Assembly (NCBI GenBank): GCA_964487555.1
Contig: CAZART010000062.1
Location: 1 to 31,031 of the forward strand
Direction: 5' to 3'
Length of the DNA: 31,031 nt
DNA from: CAZART01 sp964487555
GTDB lineage: Bacteria; Bacteroidota; Rhodothermia; Rhodothermales; VXPQ01
The notes beneath the pieces were generated by a model. That model had not been told where the DNA came from. It searched no databases and saw nothing but the letters and a program-made list of their open reading frames with translations. The position numbers were made by a program, and so were the translations under genes. Positions 19,733 to 27,668 of this stretch are shown piece by piece (position 1 is the stretch's first letter; every line of letters begins with the position of its first letter).

Positions 19733-20521
19733 ATGGAAGACGTCATTCGATACCGTACCGAAGCCTCGATCGCGACCATCACGCTCAACCGGCCGGACAA
19801 GCGCAACGCGCTGAATGCCGCCCTGGTTGAGGGTTTGGGCGATGCGTTGCGGACGGCGGAGGAAGACGACGCCGTTCGATGTATTGTAATCACGGGAACG
19901 GGAAGCGCCTTTTGCGCCGGAGCCGATCTGGAGTCGCTGCGGCGCCTTCAGGATGCTACGATGGAAGAAAACGAAGCCGATTCGCGCCGCCTGGCAGATC
20001 TCTACGCACAAATCTACCTTCATCCTAAATCCGTTATTGCAAAGATCAACGGCCACGCCCTCGGCGGCGGATGCGGGTTAGCAGCCGTCTGCGACTTCTC
20101 CATCGCTTCCGAAGGCGCGAAACTTGGGTTTACGGAGGTCCGGATCGGCTTCGTCCCGGCCATCGTATCGGTATTCGTGCTCCGTAAGCTCGGAGAAACG
20201 GCGGCCCGCGATCTTTTCCTGCGCGGCCACCTCATCAGCGCCGGTGAGGCGGCGGATTCCGGCTTGATCACGCGTGCCGTCGCCGCCCGCGACCTCGACG
20301 CAGCCGTCGATGCATTGGCTGCCGAGCTGGCCACGGAGCCAAGTCCCACGGCGGTTGGTCTCACGAAACGCCTTCTGGCGGAAATTCCCGGACTCGAACT
20401 GCAGGAAGCACTGGCCTACGCCGTTCAACTCAACGCATCCGCCCGTAGCACTATCGACTGCAAGGCGGGTATTACGGCGTTTTTGCAGAAGACGGCTCCG
20501 CCGTGGAAGCGCCATCGATAG
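19733..20521 (+). CDS. Enoyl-CoA hydratase/isomerase family protein, methylglutaconyl-CoA hydratase-like
   Basis: A 262-residue crotonase-fold protein expected to act on a CoA thioester in the cytoplasm. The oxyanion-hole segments are GTGSAFCAGADLESL and KINGHALGGGCGLAAVCDF. One catalytic glutamate sits in KLGFTEVRIGFVPAIVSVFVL. The position of the second crotonase glutamate is not obvious. The TEVRIG.VPA..S.FVLRKLGE pattern is what I associate with LiuC-type methylglutaconyl-CoA hydratases of leucine breakdown, though substrate cannot be fixed from sequence. The ATG at 19733 is preferred because the family starts just before IRYRTEASIATITLNRP; an in-frame ATG at 19691 would add 14 atypical residues. 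It stands between thrC and the aconitase gene, with spacers on both sides, and may be its own unit. Confidence 0.88.
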   Translation: MEDVIRYRTEASIATITLNRPDKRNALNAALVEGLGDALRTAEEDDAVRCIVITGTGSAFCAGADLESLRRLQDATMEENEADSRRLADLYAQIYLHPKSVIAKINGHALGGGCGLAAVCDFSIASEGAKLGFTEVRIGFVPAIVSVFVLRKLGETAARDLFLRGHLISAGEAADSGLITRAVAARDLDAAVDALAAELATEPSPTAVGLTKRLLAEIPGLELQEALAYAVQLNASARSTIDCKAGITAFLQKTAPPWKRHR

Positions 20522-20926
20522 TGGAGCCCCGCCGGGTGCCAACGCCGTCACGTGTATCAGCCGGTAACGTCTTCGCTCTGCCGGCGGCACAATTGGCGGC
20601 CCCATAAGAACCCAGTCCACGGTCGTGGATCTTTCGCACGCAGTTGCGGCTTCTTCGTCCGCAGGCGCGAAATCTTCATTCCGCAGGGGCGGCTTCTTCG
20701 TCCGCAGGCGCGGAGTCATCGTTCCGCAGGCGCGGAATTTTCATGTACGTGCCCTGATGAGGACCGGAACCTGAGACGAAACGCGCAGCTCGACGACGAC
20801 TTTCTCGCTACGAATGTGTCACGGCGTTCGACAGCCCGTTGTATCGAACGATCAATCGCAAGCCTCGTCTGTAGAAGCAGTTGAGCAACCGAACATGTGC
20901 CTGCAGCATTGCCTAGGAGGAGCACC
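20522..20926. other. 405-bp non-coding region before the aconitase gene
   Basis: No convincing gene on either strand. The middle holds a tandem repeat (described separately). The right end has a very good ribosome binding site for the aconitase gene, AGGAGG at 20915-20920. I could not identify a clear promoter, terminator or riboswitch. Frames on the minus strand here run through repeat sequence and antisense DNA and are not supported. Confidence 0.6.
20646..20744 (+). repeat. Four-unit minisatellite, 21-22 bp period
   Basis: The core CCGCAGG recurs at 20659, 20681, 20702 and 20724, i.e. at spacings of 22, 21 and 22 bp. Each is preceded by a TCnTC(G/A)T(C/T)-like word and mostly followed by CGCGGA-like sequence. 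Units one and three are nearly identical over 25 bases, giving a 43-bp higher-order period. This is a clear tandem array of imperfect copies with no known function. Confidence 0.75.
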
Positions 20927-22882
20927 ATGGCTCAGAACGTCACTCAGAAGCTCATCGAAAGCCACCTCGTCGACGGCGATATGACGGCGGGTGCGGAGAT
21001 CGCCCTCAGAATCGACCAGACCCTCACGCAGGACGCGACCGGGACCATGGTCATGCTCGCGTTCGAAGCGATGGGCGTGCCGCGTGTCAGGACGGAGGTG
21101 TCGGCGCAGTACGTCGATCATAACCTCCTGCAGACGGATTTCAAGAATCCGGATGACCATCTCTTCCTCAGGAGCGCGTGCCGGAAATTCGGGGTGTGGT
21201 TTAGCCGCGCAGGAAACGGCGTCAGCCATCCCGTTCATCAAGAGCGGTTCGGCAAGCCGGGCAAGACGCTTCTCGGATCCGACAGCCACACGCCCGCTGC
21301 GGGGGCCGTGGGCATGCTCGCCATGGGAGCCGGCGGCCTTGAAGTGGCCCTCGCGATGGCCGGCGAACCGTATCACATCAATATGCCGGAAGTCTGGGGC
21401 GTGAAGCTCACCGGTGACCTGCCGGACTGGGTCAGCGCGAAGGACGTCATCCTGGAAATGCTGCGCCGCCACGGCGTCGACGGGGGTCTGGGTAAGGTGA
21501 TCGAATATTACGGACCCGGACTGGAGCAGCTCTCGGCGATGGATCGGCACGTGATTGCCAATATGGGTACGGAGCTGGGCGCGACGTCGACCGTTTTTCC
21601 GTCGGACAATGAGGTACGGCGTTTCCTGCGCTCGCAGGGACGGGAGGAGGATTGGACGGAGCTGATTGCGGACGAAAACGCCGAATACGACGCACAAGAG
21701 GAAATCGATCTTTCCAGCCTGGAACCGCTCATTGCGAAACCGTCGAGCCCGGGCAATGTAGTGCCAGTGCGCGAAGAGGCCGGCAAGGAGATCTACCAGA
21801 GCTACGTCGGTTCGTCCGCCAATCCGGGATTTCGCGATTTCGCTGTGGCCGCTGCGATCGTCGACGGGCACCAGGTCGATGAGGGCGTATCGTTTGACAT
21901 AAACCCGACGTCGCGGCAGATCCTCGAGAACTTGATGGATGCGGGATATCTTCAGAAGCTCACGCGCTCGGGTGCACGCATCCATCAGGCCGGATGCAAC
22001 GGCTGCATCGGGATGGGCCAGGCGCCCGCTACCGGCCGCATTAGCCTTCGCACCGTGCCCCGCAATTTCCCGGGCCGCAGCGGTACGAAAGAGGACGCCG
22101 TCTACCTCTGCAGCCCGGAAACGGCCGCGGCATCTGCGCTGACGGGCCGCATCACGGATCCACGTGCCCTGGAAGAACTCTTCGGAATGTCTTATCCGCA
22201 GGTGAAGGAACCAAGTCCGATCAACATCAACACGGAACAGCTGGAGAGGCCCCCTGAAGATGGTTCGGGAATAGGAATCCAGAAGGGCCCCAACATTGCC
22301 ACGCTCCCGGAATTTGACGATCTGCCCGACGAGCTGACCGGACCCGTGCTGCTGAAGGTAGGAGACGACGTTTCGACCGACGAGATAATGCCTGCAGGCT
22401 CTCGGATTCTTCCCTATCGGAGCAATATTCCCGAGATCAGCAAATTCGTATTCGAGCAAGTCGATGATTCCTTCTACGACCGGGCACAGGAATTCAAAGA
22501 GACGGGATTTTTTGTGATCGCCGGCGACAATTACGGGCAGGGATCGAGTCGCGAGCATGCCGCGCTGGCTCCGCGCTATCTGGGCCTGCGTGTTGTCATT
22601 GCGCGATCATTCGCGCGGATCCATCGGCAGAATCTTGCCAATTTTGGTATACTCCCGCTGACGTTCACGGACACCAGTACCTACGAGCGCATTGAGGAGG
22701 GCGACCGGCTCGGACTCGAAAACCTTCGCGGTGGTCTCTTTTCGGGCTCTAAACTGACGGTCCGCAATCATACCGGAGAATGGTCATTCGAAGCGGAGCA
22801 CGATTTGACCGAGCGCGAACTAGAAATGGTTTTGGCGGGCAGCCAGATCAGCGTCGTCAGACGGCATGCGGAGATGGTGTGA
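20927..22882 (+). CDS. Aconitate hydratase family protein (roughly 650-residue type)
   Basis: Expected to interconvert citrate and isocitrate in the TCA cycle. The 651-residue protein has the aconitase catalytic domain, with SDSHTPAAGAVGMLAMGAGG and GATSTVFPSDNEVRRFL. The cluster region has C357 and C360 in QAGCNGCIGMGQAP and RNFPGRSGTKEDAVYLCSP. A C-terminal swivel domain has GDDVSTDEIMPAG and GDNYGQGSSREHAALAPRYL. It is shorter than AcnA/AcnB (about 750-900). The segment that normally gives the first cluster ligand (GSCTN-like) reads GSSANPGFRDF, with Ser at 297 where LeuC of this window has Cys. The start at 20927 follows a strong AGGAGG by six bases; a GTG at 20897 would be less likely. 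The stop overlaps the next gene by four bases. Homoaconitase-like activity is the main alternative. Confidence 0.88.
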   Translation: MAQNVTQKLIESHLVDGDMTAGAEIALRIDQTLTQDATGTMVMLAFEAMGVPRVRTEVSAQYVDHNLLQTDFKNPDDHLFLRSACRKFGVWFSRAGNGVSHPVHQERFGKPGKTLLGSDSHTPAAGAVGMLAMGAGGLEVALAMAGEPYHINMPEVWGVKLTGDLPDWVSAKDVILEMLRRHGVDGGLGKVIEYYGPGLEQLSAMDRHVIANMGTELGATSTVFPSDNEVRRFLRSQGREEDWTELIADENAEYDAQEEIDLSSLEPLIAKPSSPGNVVPVREEAGKEIYQSYVGSSANPGFRDFAVAAAIVDGHQVDEGVSFDINPTSRQILENLMDAGYLQKLTRSGARIHQAGCNGCIGMGQAPATGRISLRTVPRNFPGRSGTKEDAVYLCSPETAAASALTGRITDPRALEELFGMSYPQVKEPSPININTEQLERPPEDGSGIGIQKGPNIATLPEFDDLPDELTGPVLLKVGDDVSTDEIMPAGSRILPYRSNIPEISKFVFEQVDDSFYDRAQEFKETGFFVIAGDNYGQGSSREHAALAPRYLGLRVVIARSFARIHRQNLANFGILPLTFTDTSTYERIEEGDRLGLENLRGGLFSGSKLTVRNHTGEWSFEAEHDLTERELEMVLAGSQISVVRRHAEMV

Positions 22883-23715
22883 CCGAGACGTCCAATCTCG
22901 ATAGTCTACCTAAGCCGCTGTACGACGACGGTTGGCCCCGTGCGGTGCGCCCGCATGCCCGCGCGCTGTGGGATTTCCATACGGCGTTAGTCGGAGCGCA
23001 CACGCCCGATCTAGACGGACGAGACCTGGAGGCGTTCTTCGAGGCGGAACGTGAAAGCGTATTGGCGGGCGGATCGCTCAGATCCATTCCGGATGAGGTA
23101 ACGTCCCGGGTCTACGAAGCCGTAGAGGCGCATGCCGTTCCCCGCGCGCTGCTCGGGCGACAGGTTATGGCCGCGAGGAAGTTCAAGGAATCCATTCGGT
23201 TTTTCGACGGAACTGAGGTCCGCGCATTTATTCGTGATTGGGCCCATTCCCACGGCCGAGCGCTGGCTCACCTGGCCGGCGTTTCAGGCTCCTGGCAGAT
23301 GTCGTATGTTGACGAATATTCTACGGCCTTCTTCTGGGTAGGACGACTCGTGACGTTGCATCGAGATCTCGAGCGCGATTGGCTCTTCATCCCGGAATCG
23401 GATCTGGAGCAAGCCGGAGTCGGCGTCGAGGATCTGCGCCGCGGCAAAGTGACGGAACCGGTACGTCGGCTCTTGTGGAAGCAGACGATTCGCGCTAAGG
23501 ACGCCTTCGCACAGAGCGAACAGCTTGTGTTGGACTTGCCGAGGCGGTACGCCGGCGGGGTGAAGAGATGGTGGATCGGCGGGCTTGAGGTGTTGAACGA
23601 GATCGCGCGCCGTGATTACGACGTGTGGTCGGAGCCGATTAATCTTTCCCGATTCTATCGGCTCCAGGTCCGGCTTCAGGCGCGTTTCGGGCGGACTACC
23701 TTCCGATCCAAGTGA
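22879..23715 (+). CDS. Divergent squalene/phytoene synthase (SQS-PSY) fold protein
   Basis: A 278-residue protein whose C-terminal two thirds resemble the all-helical trans-prenyl synthase family. A helix at about 112-135 (EVRAFIRDWAHSHGRALAHL) matches the family's segment before the second aspartate motif. HRDLERDWLFIPESDLEQAGV (161-181) matches the D-x-x-x-D...YLP pattern (D163, D167). WWIGGLEVLNEIARRDYDV and the tail fit the family's last helices. The first aspartate-rich motif (usually DDxxD, about residues 30-80) is not visible: the region reads ALWDFHTALVGAHTPDLDG. Catalysis is therefore doubtful. The GTG start at 22879 overlaps the aconitase TGA as GTGA, indicating translational coupling. 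It could be a real carotenoid/hopanoid synthase, a changed enzyme, or a non-catalytic helper. Family call is from pattern recognition only. Confidence 0.6.
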   Translation: MTETSNLDSLPKPLYDDGWPRAVRPHARALWDFHTALVGAHTPDLDGRDLEAFFEAERESVLAGGSLRSIPDEVTSRVYEAVEAHAVPRALLGRQVMAARKFKESIRFFDGTEVRAFIRDWAHSHGRALAHLAGVSGSWQMSYVDEYSTAFFWVGRLVTLHRDLERDWLFIPESDLEQAGVGVEDLRRGKVTEPVRRLLWKQTIRAKDAFAQSEQLVLDLPRRYAGGVKRWWIGGLEVLNEIARRDYDVWSEPINLSRFYRLQVRLQARFGRTTFRSK

Positions 23716-23772
23716 ACAGTGATCACGACCCCACTGCGACCCCACGCTTCACACTCAACCCTCCTCAATCCC

Positions 23773-24774
23773 ATGACCACGTATCGTGAGGCCGGCGTCG
23801 ACATCGAGGCCGGCGACGAAACCATTCGACGGATCAAGCCGCTCGTAAGAGAAACGTTCACTCCGGGGGTGCTCACGGACATCGGTGCGTTCGGCGCGTT
23901 TTTCGAGCTGGATCTAAAGCGATACCGGCGTCCGGTACTCGTGTCGTCGGTTGACGGAGTGGGTACGAAACTAAAGGTGGCCTTCCGCGCCGGTCGGCAC
24001 GACACGGTCGGGCAGGATCTGGTGAATCACTGCGTGAACGACATTGCGGTATGTGGGGCGCGCCCGCTCTACTTCCTGGACTATTTCGCTACCGGGAAAT
24101 TGGAACCGGGTGTGGCCGAGGACGTCGTGCGCGGGTTCGCTAAGGCCTGCAAGGAGAACGGCTGCGCGCTTATCGGTGGAGAGACGGCGGAGATGCCGGA
24201 CCTATACAGCGAGGGTGAATACGATCTCGCCGGAACGATCGTCGGCGTGGTCGAGAAGGATAATATTATCGACGGACGCCGAATCGAGAGCGGCGATGTT
24301 CTTATCGGGCTGCCTTCGACCGGCCTCCACACGAATGGATACTCGTTGGCTCGGAAAGTGCTATTTTCTCAGTACGATGTCACCGACAGCCCCGATGAGC
24401 TTGAGGGAAGGATGGTCGGCGACGTGCTGCTCGAGACGCACCGCTCCTATCTGGATGCGATCGGCCGGCTTATCGAGGCGGGATTGTCCCGCGGACTCGC
24501 CCACATAACGGGAGGAGGCATTCCGGGAAACATCGCGCGCGTAATACCGGAAGGTCTCGGTTTCGACGTGGATTATGAAGCCTGGCCGCGGCCGCCCATC
24601 TTCAATCTCATTCAGCGCTTCGGGGACGTACCGGAAGAAGATATGCGGAAGACCTTTAATCTCGGTGTCGGTCTAATCGCCATCGTGGCAGCGGACGCTG
24701 CTGAAAGTGCCCTGGCGCTCTTGAAATCTGCAGGTGAACGGCCGATACCGATAGGAGCCGTCGTAGCATTCTGA
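23773..24774 (+). CDS. purM: Phosphoribosylformylglycinamidine cyclo-ligase (AIR synthetase)
   Basis: PurM closes the imidazole ring of purine precursors, turning FGAM into AIR with ATP. The 333-residue protein begins TYREAGVDIEAGDETI, the hallmark N-terminus. It then shows VSSVDGVGTKLKVAF, the nucleotide-binding NDIAVCGARPLYFLDYFATGKL, the GGETAEMPDLY motif, and HITGGGIPGNIARVIPEG. ATG 23773 is chosen for this N-terminus; a GTG at 23719 would add 18 residues with no family match. It is 57 bp beyond the SQS-PSY-like gene, with no visible strong ribosome binding site. No other purine genes are nearby. Confidence 0.95.
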   Translation: MTTYREAGVDIEAGDETIRRIKPLVRETFTPGVLTDIGAFGAFFELDLKRYRRPVLVSSVDGVGTKLKVAFRAGRHDTVGQDLVNHCVNDIAVCGARPLYFLDYFATGKLEPGVAEDVVRGFAKACKENGCALIGGETAEMPDLYSEGEYDLAGTIVGVVEKDNIIDGRRIESGDVLIGLPSTGLHTNGYSLARKVLFSQYDVTDSPDELEGRMVGDVLLETHRSYLDAIGRLIEAGLSRGLAHITGGGIPGNIARVIPEGLGFDVDYEAWPRPPIFNLIQRFGDVPEEDMRKTFNLGVGLIAIVAADAAESALALLKSAGERPIPIGAVVAF

Positions 24775-24878
24775 ACGGATGCGGGTGGTGGCGCGAAACC
24801 AATTGGGTACATAGGTTCGTTTAAGTCTCTGGATTGGGATGTAGACGCCACGTCCCGATCGCAGCAACATCCATCTGC

Positions 24879-24896
24879 GTCGGTCTACAGACCGAC
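24879..24896. promoter_or_regulatory. Perfect 8-bp inverted repeat upstream of plsY
   Basis: GTCGGTCT (24879-24886) and AGACCGAC (24889-24896) are exact reverse complements separated by two bases, ending 24 bases before the plsY ATG. The compact dyad looks more like a protein-binding site than an RNA hairpin, as a two-base loop is too tight for the full stem. No known regulator was recognised. Confidence 0.35.
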
Positions 24897-24920
24897 CGCA
24901 TCAGACAGTTGCAATAAATT

Positions 24921-25604
24921 ATGCTTTCCCTCGTCGTTATTCTTTTCCTGAGCTATCTGGCCGGGTCAATACCGGGGAGCGTTTGGGTAGGAAAGCTGCT
25001 CTACGGCACGGACATCAGGACGCACGGCAGCGGCAACGCCGGCGCGACCAATGTTTTTCGCGTGCTTGGCTGGAAGGCCGGCGTATTGGCTACCGTCGTT
25101 GACGTAGGTAAAGGCCTGCTGGCGGCCGGTGTCATAGCGTCGATTCGTCTCGATACGCTGCCATCGGGAATCGAAGTCTGGCAGATTGAGACGGTCGTGC
25201 GATTGCTGGCGGGTGTCGCTGCCGTGGTCGGTCACATGTACCCGATCTGGGCGAAGTTCAGAGGTGGTAAGGGGGTAAACACGTCAGCCGGCGTTCTTTT
25301 TGCCCTCTCGCCCATCTCGATGTGGATCACGCTCGCCGTGTTCGTGGTCGTGCTCGTGACTTCACGATACGTCTCGCTGGCTTCGATGTCGGCGGTTATT
25401 GCGTTTCCGTCCGTCATTGCCATTCGGCGGTATGTCTTCGGGATCGACGCGCTGGATCCGAGTTTGCTGATCTTCAGCATCTTGATGGCGCTGGGTATCA
25501 TCTTCGCGCACCGCACCAACATTCATCGGTTGCTTACCGGCACCGAGAGCCGCATCCGGACGTTTCGTCCGGCCCGCGGGATGAGGGGACGCGGCGAATT
25601 GTAG
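24921..25604 (+). CDS. plsY: Glycerol-3-phosphate acyltransferase PlsY (acyl-phosphate dependent)
   Basis: PlsY is an integral inner-membrane enzyme that moves an acyl chain from acyl-phosphate to sn-glycerol-3-phosphate, starting phospholipid synthesis. The 227-residue protein has several hydrophobic helices (for example about 1-20, 90-110, 125-150 and 190-205). The three conserved motifs are present: GSIPGSVWVGKLLYGTDIR with GSGNAGATNVFRVLG, KFRGGKGVNTSAGVL, and HRTNIHRLLTG. The ATG at 24921 starts directly with the first membrane helix. gpsA, which makes the glycerol-3-phosphate substrate, follows after 48 bp, so the pair forms a functional unit. The arginine-rich cytoplasmic tail is slightly longer than usual. 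Confidence 0.95.
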   Translation: MLSLVVILFLSYLAGSIPGSVWVGKLLYGTDIRTHGSGNAGATNVFRVLGWKAGVLATVVDVGKGLLAAGVIASIRLDTLPSGIEVWQIETVVRLLAGVAAVVGHMYPIWAKFRGGKGVNTSAGVLFALSPISMWITLAVFVVVLVTSRYVSLASMSAVIAFPSVIAIRRYVFGIDALDPSLLIFSILMALGIIFAHRTNIHRLLTGTESRIRTFRPARGMRGRGEL

Positions 25605-25652
25605 GTCTCGGGCACTTCTGTAATCTTTCCATAGCTCTTTACTTCTTCCGCC

Positions 25653-26681
25653 GTGGCCAAGCGGATAGCAATGCTGGGTGCGGGTAGTTGGGGCACGGCG
25701 CTCGCCATCGTGCTGGCGAAAGCCGGGCACGACGTGGCCCTCTGGGCGAGGCGGCCCGAGGCGGCGGCGTTCATGGCCAAACATCGGCACAATGAGTTTT
25801 ATCTGCCGGGTGCGAAGCTCCCCGAAACGCTCCTCGTTACCGACGATATCGCGGAAGCCGTCGCGGAGCGCACGGTGTGGGTTTTCTCGACTCCGTCGCA
25901 GGCGGTGCGCGAATGCGCGGAGCGGGTCCGCGCCCTTGCAAAGGAGGACCTTCTCTGCGTCTCCGTGGCAAAAGGGATCGAGAACGGCACGCTGCTGACG
26001 ACGACGCAGGTCCTTCATCAAGTGCTCGAGCAGGTGCCGCGAGTCCAGCTTGGCGTGCTCTCGGGTCCGAGCCATGCTGAGGAGGTGGTCGAAGAAAAGC
26101 CTACGGTGGTCGTCGCGGCGGCGTATTCCCATGCCGTCGTCCATGAGATCCAATCCACATTCATGACGCCCCGCTTTCGGGTCTATCTCAATCACGACGT
26201 CCTGGGCGTGGAAATCGCCGGCTCCGTAAAGAACATCATGGCCATTGCGGCGGGAATTTCCGACGGCCTAGGCTACGGCGACAACACCAAAGCGGCCATC
26301 GTCACCCGCGGTCTCGCGGAGATCAAGCGGCTCGGCCTTGCGATGGGCGCCGAGCCGTCTACGTTCTCGGGATTGGCCGGCATCGGCGACCTCGTGGTAA
26401 CGGCGATGAGCCGACATAGCCGAAACCGCTATCTTGGTGAGCAGATCGGAAGAGGTTTGCGCCTCGAAGACATCGAGAAAGACATGAAAATGGTGGCCGA
26501 AGGTGTCCGAACGACCGATTCGGTCAATACGCTGGCCGTAAAGTATCGAATCGAAATGCCCATTACCGAGGCGATCTACGCCATTTTGTTTGAAGGGAAA
26601 AAGCCGCAGATTGCAGTCGACGAGCTCATGACGCGGAGCGCAAAGCGTGAAGACTGGCTCCCGGACGTGTTGTCCGAGTAA
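25653..26681 (+). CDS. gpsA: Glycerol-3-phosphate dehydrogenase [NAD(P)+]
   Basis: GpsA reduces dihydroxyacetone phosphate to sn-glycerol-3-phosphate for membrane lipids. The 342-residue protein begins with the Rossmann strand RIAMLGAGSWGTALA (G9-x-G11-x-x-G14). It then shows STPSQAVRE, SVAKGIENGTL, LSGPSHAEEV, the catalytic-lysine segment EIAGSVKNIMAIAAG, and the substrate-binding GDNTKAAIVTRGLAEIKRL and SRHSRNRYLG. The start is GTG at 25653; the next in-frame ATG (25671) would cut into the nucleotide-binding strand and is rejected. It lies 48 bp after plsY, which uses its product. Confidence 0.95.
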   Translation: MAKRIAMLGAGSWGTALAIVLAKAGHDVALWARRPEAAAFMAKHRHNEFYLPGAKLPETLLVTDDIAEAVAERTVWVFSTPSQAVRECAERVRALAKEDLLCVSVAKGIENGTLLTTTQVLHQVLEQVPRVQLGVLSGPSHAEEVVEEKPTVVVAAAYSHAVVHEIQSTFMTPRFRVYLNHDVLGVEIAGSVKNIMAIAAGISDGLGYGDNTKAAIVTRGLAEIKRLGLAMGAEPSTFSGLAGIGDLVVTAMSRHSRNRYLGEQIGRGLRLEDIEKDMKMVAEGVRTTDSVNTLAVKYRIEMPITEAIYAILFEGKKPQIAVDELMTRSAKREDWLPDVLSE

Positions 26682-26823
26682 ACGTCTGCTAAAATAGACA
26701 TTCATAAGCTGCTGGAATGCAATGAGATAGGAAGGGCGCTGGAGATTGCCGACAGGGTGACGGCCGTTCAGGTCCGGAACGCATTTTGATTCTTTTCTTG
26801 TCGTGAACTAACCCTACCTCGCC

Positions 26824-27465
26824 ATGACGCTTCAAGAGCTTTCGCAACTCGTCTCGCTTGGCGAGGGCGCAAATCTGGAATTCAAGCGCAGGGTCCCTCG
26901 CCCGGAGCGCATCGCGAAGGAAATCATCGCTTTCGCAAATACTCACGGTGGGCGGCTGCTGCTGGGCGTCGACGACAACGGGACGATTACCGGGCTTCGG
27001 GACGTCGACGAGGAGGAGTTCGTCCTTCGGCGAGCCATGAATGAGCATTCCGAGCCCCACGTCGATTTCGTCGTTGAACGAGTGCCGATTGCCAGCCGGC
27101 GAGACGTCGTGATTGTTGCCGTGCCTGAGAGTGGCTCGAAGCCGCACTATTTGGTGGGAGCAAACGGGAACGGGCGAACGGCCTACGTTCGCGTGAAGGA
27201 TAAGAGCGTGGAGGCAAGCCCGGAGGCCGTGCGTCTCATGCGTGTTCAGGACGGCGGCGACGGTATAACCTTCGAGTTCGGCGAGAAGGAGTTGATGCTG
27301 ATGCGCTATCTGGACCGCTACGGCCGCATCACGGTGAAGCAGTTCGCGAAATTGGCCAACGTCCCCCGGCGCCGCGCCTCCAGAACACTCGTGCTTCTCA
27401 CCCGTGCCAACGTTTTGCGGCTTCATGCGGATCACGGGCACGATTACTTCACGCTCGCGTATTAG
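26824..27465 (+). CDS. AlbA_2 (Schlafen-type) domain protein with C-terminal winged helix
   Basis: A 213-residue soluble protein. Residues about 15-125 fit the AlbA_2 domain (Pfam PF04326, often annotated as an ATP-binding or AAA_4 protein): EGANLEFKRR, then RIAKEIIAFANTHGGRLLLGVDDNGTITGL, then a conserved basic strand YVRVKDKS. Residues about 150-213 look like a winged helix-turn-helix (LMRYLDRYGRITVKQFAKLANVPRRRASRTLVLLTRANVL). The combination suggests a nucleic-acid-binding regulator, but no member function can be assigned here. It is flanked by 142-bp and 203-bp spacers and is probably monocistronic. Nothing in either spacer identifies its target. Confidence 0.8.
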   Translation: MTLQELSQLVSLGEGANLEFKRRVPRPERIAKEIIAFANTHGGRLLLGVDDNGTITGLRDVDEEEFVLRRAMNEHSEPHVDFVVERVPIASRRDVVIVAVPESGSKPHYLVGANGNGRTAYVRVKDKSVEASPEAVRLMRVQDGGDGITFEFGEKELMLMRYLDRYGRITVKQFAKLANVPRRRASRTLVLLTRANVLRLHADHGHDYFTLAY

Positions 27466-27668
27466 CGGAGCGCGCCAATTTCCCCCGGTCCGCGCCCAAC
27501 ATTGCACAAGCTGTGGTGTGGATGACACACTGATGTCATACCGCGCGGCTACCCTTCCTATGATGCCCCGGTTCTACGTAAGCGTGACAATCGGCGGCGG
27601 CCGTCCGTTGATACCCTGGTGCCGTCGAATCAGGCGATCCTCTTAATTAGTGCCCATCGAATCGAACA

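Noticed and set aside
20078..20719. 213-codon minus-strand frame including the minisatellite
   Set aside because: It is antisense to the enoyl-CoA hydratase and passes through repeat DNA. The translation looks non-protein-like.
20852..22558. 568-codon minus-strand frame
   Set aside because: It is antisense to the aconitase gene, with no domain and no ribosome binding site.
26670..26695. TTGTCC and TAAAAT as a promoter for the AlbA_2 gene
   Set aside because: The spacing is only 14 bases, well short of 16-18, and the -35 match lies inside the gpsA coding end.
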